Part shown: positions 6,866 through 8,379 of the stretch, piece after piece
Layout: each line of letters starts with the position of its first letter
How positions within the stretch are numbered: the first letter of the stretch is position 1
Source of the DNA: an uncultured Bacteroidota bacterium
Lineage (GTDB): Bacteria > Bacteroidota > Bacteroidia > Chitinophagales > Chitinophagaceae
DNA: 8,379 bases
Direction of reading: 5' to 3'
Assembly: GCA_946887345.1 (NCBI GenBank)
Contig: CAMPKR010000092.1
Span: forward strand, 1-8,379
Notes under the pieces: generated by a model
Databases searched by the model: none
Seen by the model: the letters and a program-made list of their open reading frames with translations, nothing else
What the model was told of the DNA's origin: nothing
Translations under genes and position numbers: made by a program

Positions 6866-7651
6866 CTGATCTCTGTGCTGTATCATATCCCTGCCCAGCA
6901 AATAATATAGTGTACACCATCCCAGGCTTACTAATATATATATCCACTTTTCAGGTGCATCCTGCTTCAGCAGCTGCTGGGCCATACTCATCATAGGGAA
7001 GGGGAGCAGCTCATCGCTGGATTGCAATGGCAGAAAGTTGCCGTAGTGTGTTTCTGTACTCCAGTTGATGAGGCCCCTCAGCATATTTTCTATTATCAGG
7101 ATGTACAGCATAAAGATGCCTATAGCAAGGCCGCTTCTTTTTATCCAGATCGATATAACCAGTGCAAACCCAAGGTAGTTGATCGCCAGCACAAAGAAGT
7201 ACAGTATCTGCTCGCCTTTTTCAAATATGTCACTCAGGTCGCCGTAATGCGTTAAGCCAAGTATAGCTCCTGTGAGAAAAAGATAGATGGTTGCCAATAG
7301 GCTCAGTGCCACCACCAGCCAAACCTTGGCATGATAAAATTGCATCCTGCTCCAGCCGTCTATTACATTTTGCCTGTGCGTCCGGTAAGTAAATTCGTTC
7401 GTGGTGAGTATGATAACCAGCATCGAGAGGAATATGATAAAGATGCTGGCCCAGAAACCTACGTTCTCCCATACACCCGGGAAAGAATAAGCGCGGTTAA
7501 GAAAATTAACTCCGCCTCCGCCCATTTGCATCATCCCGCTTGCTATCATATAGTTCCACAAGGGCAGAAGTACGGTAAAGAATGCTGCCAGTATCCAGAA
7601 CGTGCGGTAGCGTTTTATTTTGAGCCATTCTATGGCAAGTAGTGCTTTCAT
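6863..7651 (-). CDS. ABC-2 type transporter permease subunit
   Basis: A 262-residue integral membrane protein with about six hydrophobic helices: roughly 18-38, 65-83, 109-133, 147-170, 174-195 and 236-253. It is preceded by an amphipathic, basic segment (EWLKIKRYRTFW) typical of ABC-2 exporters. After the second helix comes TTNEFTYRTHRQNVIDGWSR, which matches the cytoplasmic coupling-loop pattern of this subfamily (NEFTxxTxRQxxIDGxSR). It would form the membrane channel for the ATPase encoded five bases upstream. The substrate is not evident. The frame is open to 7780, but the extra 43 residues overlap the ATPase gene and look like antisense-frame filler; ATG at 7649-7651 gives MKALLAIEWLKIKR, the usual start for this family. 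Confidence 0.88.
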   Translation of the reverse strand: MKALLAIEWLKIKRYRTFWILAAFFTVLLPLWNYMIASGMMQMGGGGVNFLNRAYSFPGVWENVGFWASIFIIFLSMLVIILTTNEFTYRTHRQNVIDGWSRMQFYHAKVWLVVALSLLATIYLFLTGAILGLTHYGDLSDIFEKGEQILYFFVLAINYLGFALVISIWIKRSGLAIGIFMLYILIIENMLRGLINWSTETHYGNFLPLQSSDELLPFPMMSMAQQLLKQDAPEKWIYILVSLGWCTLYYLLGRDMIQHRDQ

Positions 7652-7656
7652 TTGTC

Positions 7657-8379
7657 TTAGTTGGTGAGTTCCATGAATTTTGTTTCCAGGCTTTTCTTCT
7701 TCAGCGCCAGGTGAGATAGTACTATGCCCTTGCTCATGCAGTATTCGTTTACCTGTGCAGGCACTACACCCGCATCGCAACTCAGTTGCAGGCTGCCATT
7801 CACTTGCAACACTTTGTGTATACCCGGCATCGCAGTTATTGCGTCATTGAGCGCGGCCATATCTTTAGCTTTTATCTCTACCTGGTCTTCACTTCTCAGT
7901 ACTTCATTTACATCGCCTGTCAGCAGTAGCTCACCTTGCTTTAGTATCGCAACATGTGTGCACACTTTCTCCACCTCATCCAGCAGGTGGCTCGCCATAA
8001 TTATCGTGATACCTTCGCTATTCAGTCGCCTTATCAGCTCTCTTATCTCTGCTATGCCCGCCGGGTCTAAGCCATTGGTCGGCTCATCAAATACCAGCAC
8101 CCTGGGATTCCCTAGCAAAGCAGAGCCTATAGCCAGCCTCTGCTTCATTCCCAGTGAATAGGTCTGGAACTTGGAGTGCTTCCTTTCCAGCAGTCCTACT
8201 TTTTGCAGCACTCTTTCCCTGTCATCCTGCCCGCGCTGCTTAATAGCTGCCGCTACGCCCAGGTTATCCCACGCCGACATGTAATGATAAAAATTAGGAG
8301 TCTCCAGCAGCGAACCTATCTGCCTTCGCGCCTCATCCTGCTGCACGGCAACACGGGCACATCCGCTGCCGGTGAAGTC
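7657..8379 (-). CDS. ABC transporter ATP-binding subunit (5' end cut by window edge)
   Basis: The visible 240 residues are the C-terminal part of an ABC ATPase that powers the adjacent ABC-2 permease. The frame stays open to the right edge, so the Walker A loop and the start codon lie outside; the GTG at 8346 is internal. Visible parts in order: the Q-loop-proximal stretch RRQIGSLLETPNFYHYMSAW with NL after it; the degenerate signature TYSLGMKQRLAIGSALLGNP (SLGMK in place of LSGGQ, at 8143-8157, as usual for this branch); Walker B and D-loop VLVFDEPTNGLDPAG; and the switch His in IMASHLLDEVEKV. Roughly 90 C-terminal residues follow, probably an accessory domain. The branch resembles the bacitracin/lantibiotic-immunity-type (BcrA-like) ATPases. 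Its stop is five bases before the permease ATG. Confidence 0.93.
   Translation of the reverse strand, partial: DFTGSGCARVAVQQDEARRQIGSLLETPNFYHYMSAWDNLGVAAAIKQRGQDDRERVLQKVGLLERKHSKFQTYSLGMKQRLAIGSALLGNPRVLVFDEPTNGLDPAGIAEIRELIRRLNSEGITIIMASHLLDEVEKVCTHVAILKQGELLLTGDVNEVLRSEDQVEIKAKDMAALNDAITAMPGIHKVLQVNGSLQLSCDAGVVPAQVNEYCMSKGIVLSHLALKKKSLETKFMELTN

Noticed and set aside
7652..7780. N-terminal extension of the permease by 43 residues
   Set aside because: It overlaps the ATPase gene in another frame and its sequence is Gly/His/Cys-rich filler; the ATG at 7651 gives a normal ABC-2 N terminus.
7724..8161. Ser-rich 145-codon frame on the + strand
   Set aside because: Antisense to the ABC ATPase with its intact signature and Walker B motifs; low-complexity composition is typical of a shadow frame.
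8344..8346. GTG at 8346 as the start of the ABC ATPase
   Set aside because: The frame continues open to the window edge and an ATPase starting here would lack Walker A; the gene is simply cut by the window.

Overview
The window looks like chromosomal core-genome DNA from a member of the Bacteroidota, most likely a Chitinophagaceae-type bacterium. Four things point there. The methionyl-tRNA synthetase has a [11 protein letters not shown] version of the KMSKS loop. The antitoxin and the PEGA-like membrane protein resemble families I know mainly from this phylum. A short Cys-patterned lipoprotein is of the same kind. Several intergenic gaps carry TAnnTTTG, the Bacteroidota -7 promoter element. 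This assignment is recognition by eye, not a database search.

Layout: one small lipoprotein gene lies on the + strand at the left edge (105-359). Everything else is on the - strand, read from right to left: an ABC transporter ATPase (cut by the right edge, 7657-8379), its ABC-2 type permease (6863-7651), surE nucleotidase (6086-6853), a small antitoxin and RelE/ParE-type toxin pair (5799-6026 and 5500-5805), metG (3320-5410), an HlyD/MacA-type periplasmic adaptor (1908-3302), an unrecognised two-helix membrane protein with a PEGA-like domain (1411-1851), and gpsA (361-1386). Coding density is very high. No gap exceeds about 105 bases, and I found no RNA gene, insertion sequence, CRISPR array or integration site.

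How the genes fit together: the ATPase and permease (5-base gap) form one ABC exporter, and surE follows 9 bases later, so the three could share a transcript. The toxin-antitoxin pair is a self-contained unit between two housekeeping genes. It is clearly more AT-rich (about 38% GC by hand count over 5521-6000, against roughly 45-60% in sampled neighbouring stretches), which suggests later acquisition. metG and the adaptor gene are 17 bases apart and probably cotranscribed, although their jobs are unrelated. The adaptor has no inner-membrane pump or TolC partner in view. The PEGA-like gene has its own candidate promoter and runs into gpsA 24 bases later. gpsA must start at a non-ATG codon, and its stop lies one base from the stop of the converging lipoprotein gene.

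I see no obviously new multi-gene system. The items most worth a second look are the AT-rich toxin-antitoxin module with its apparently leaderless promoter, the two small uncharacterised envelope proteins, and the non-ATG start of gpsA.
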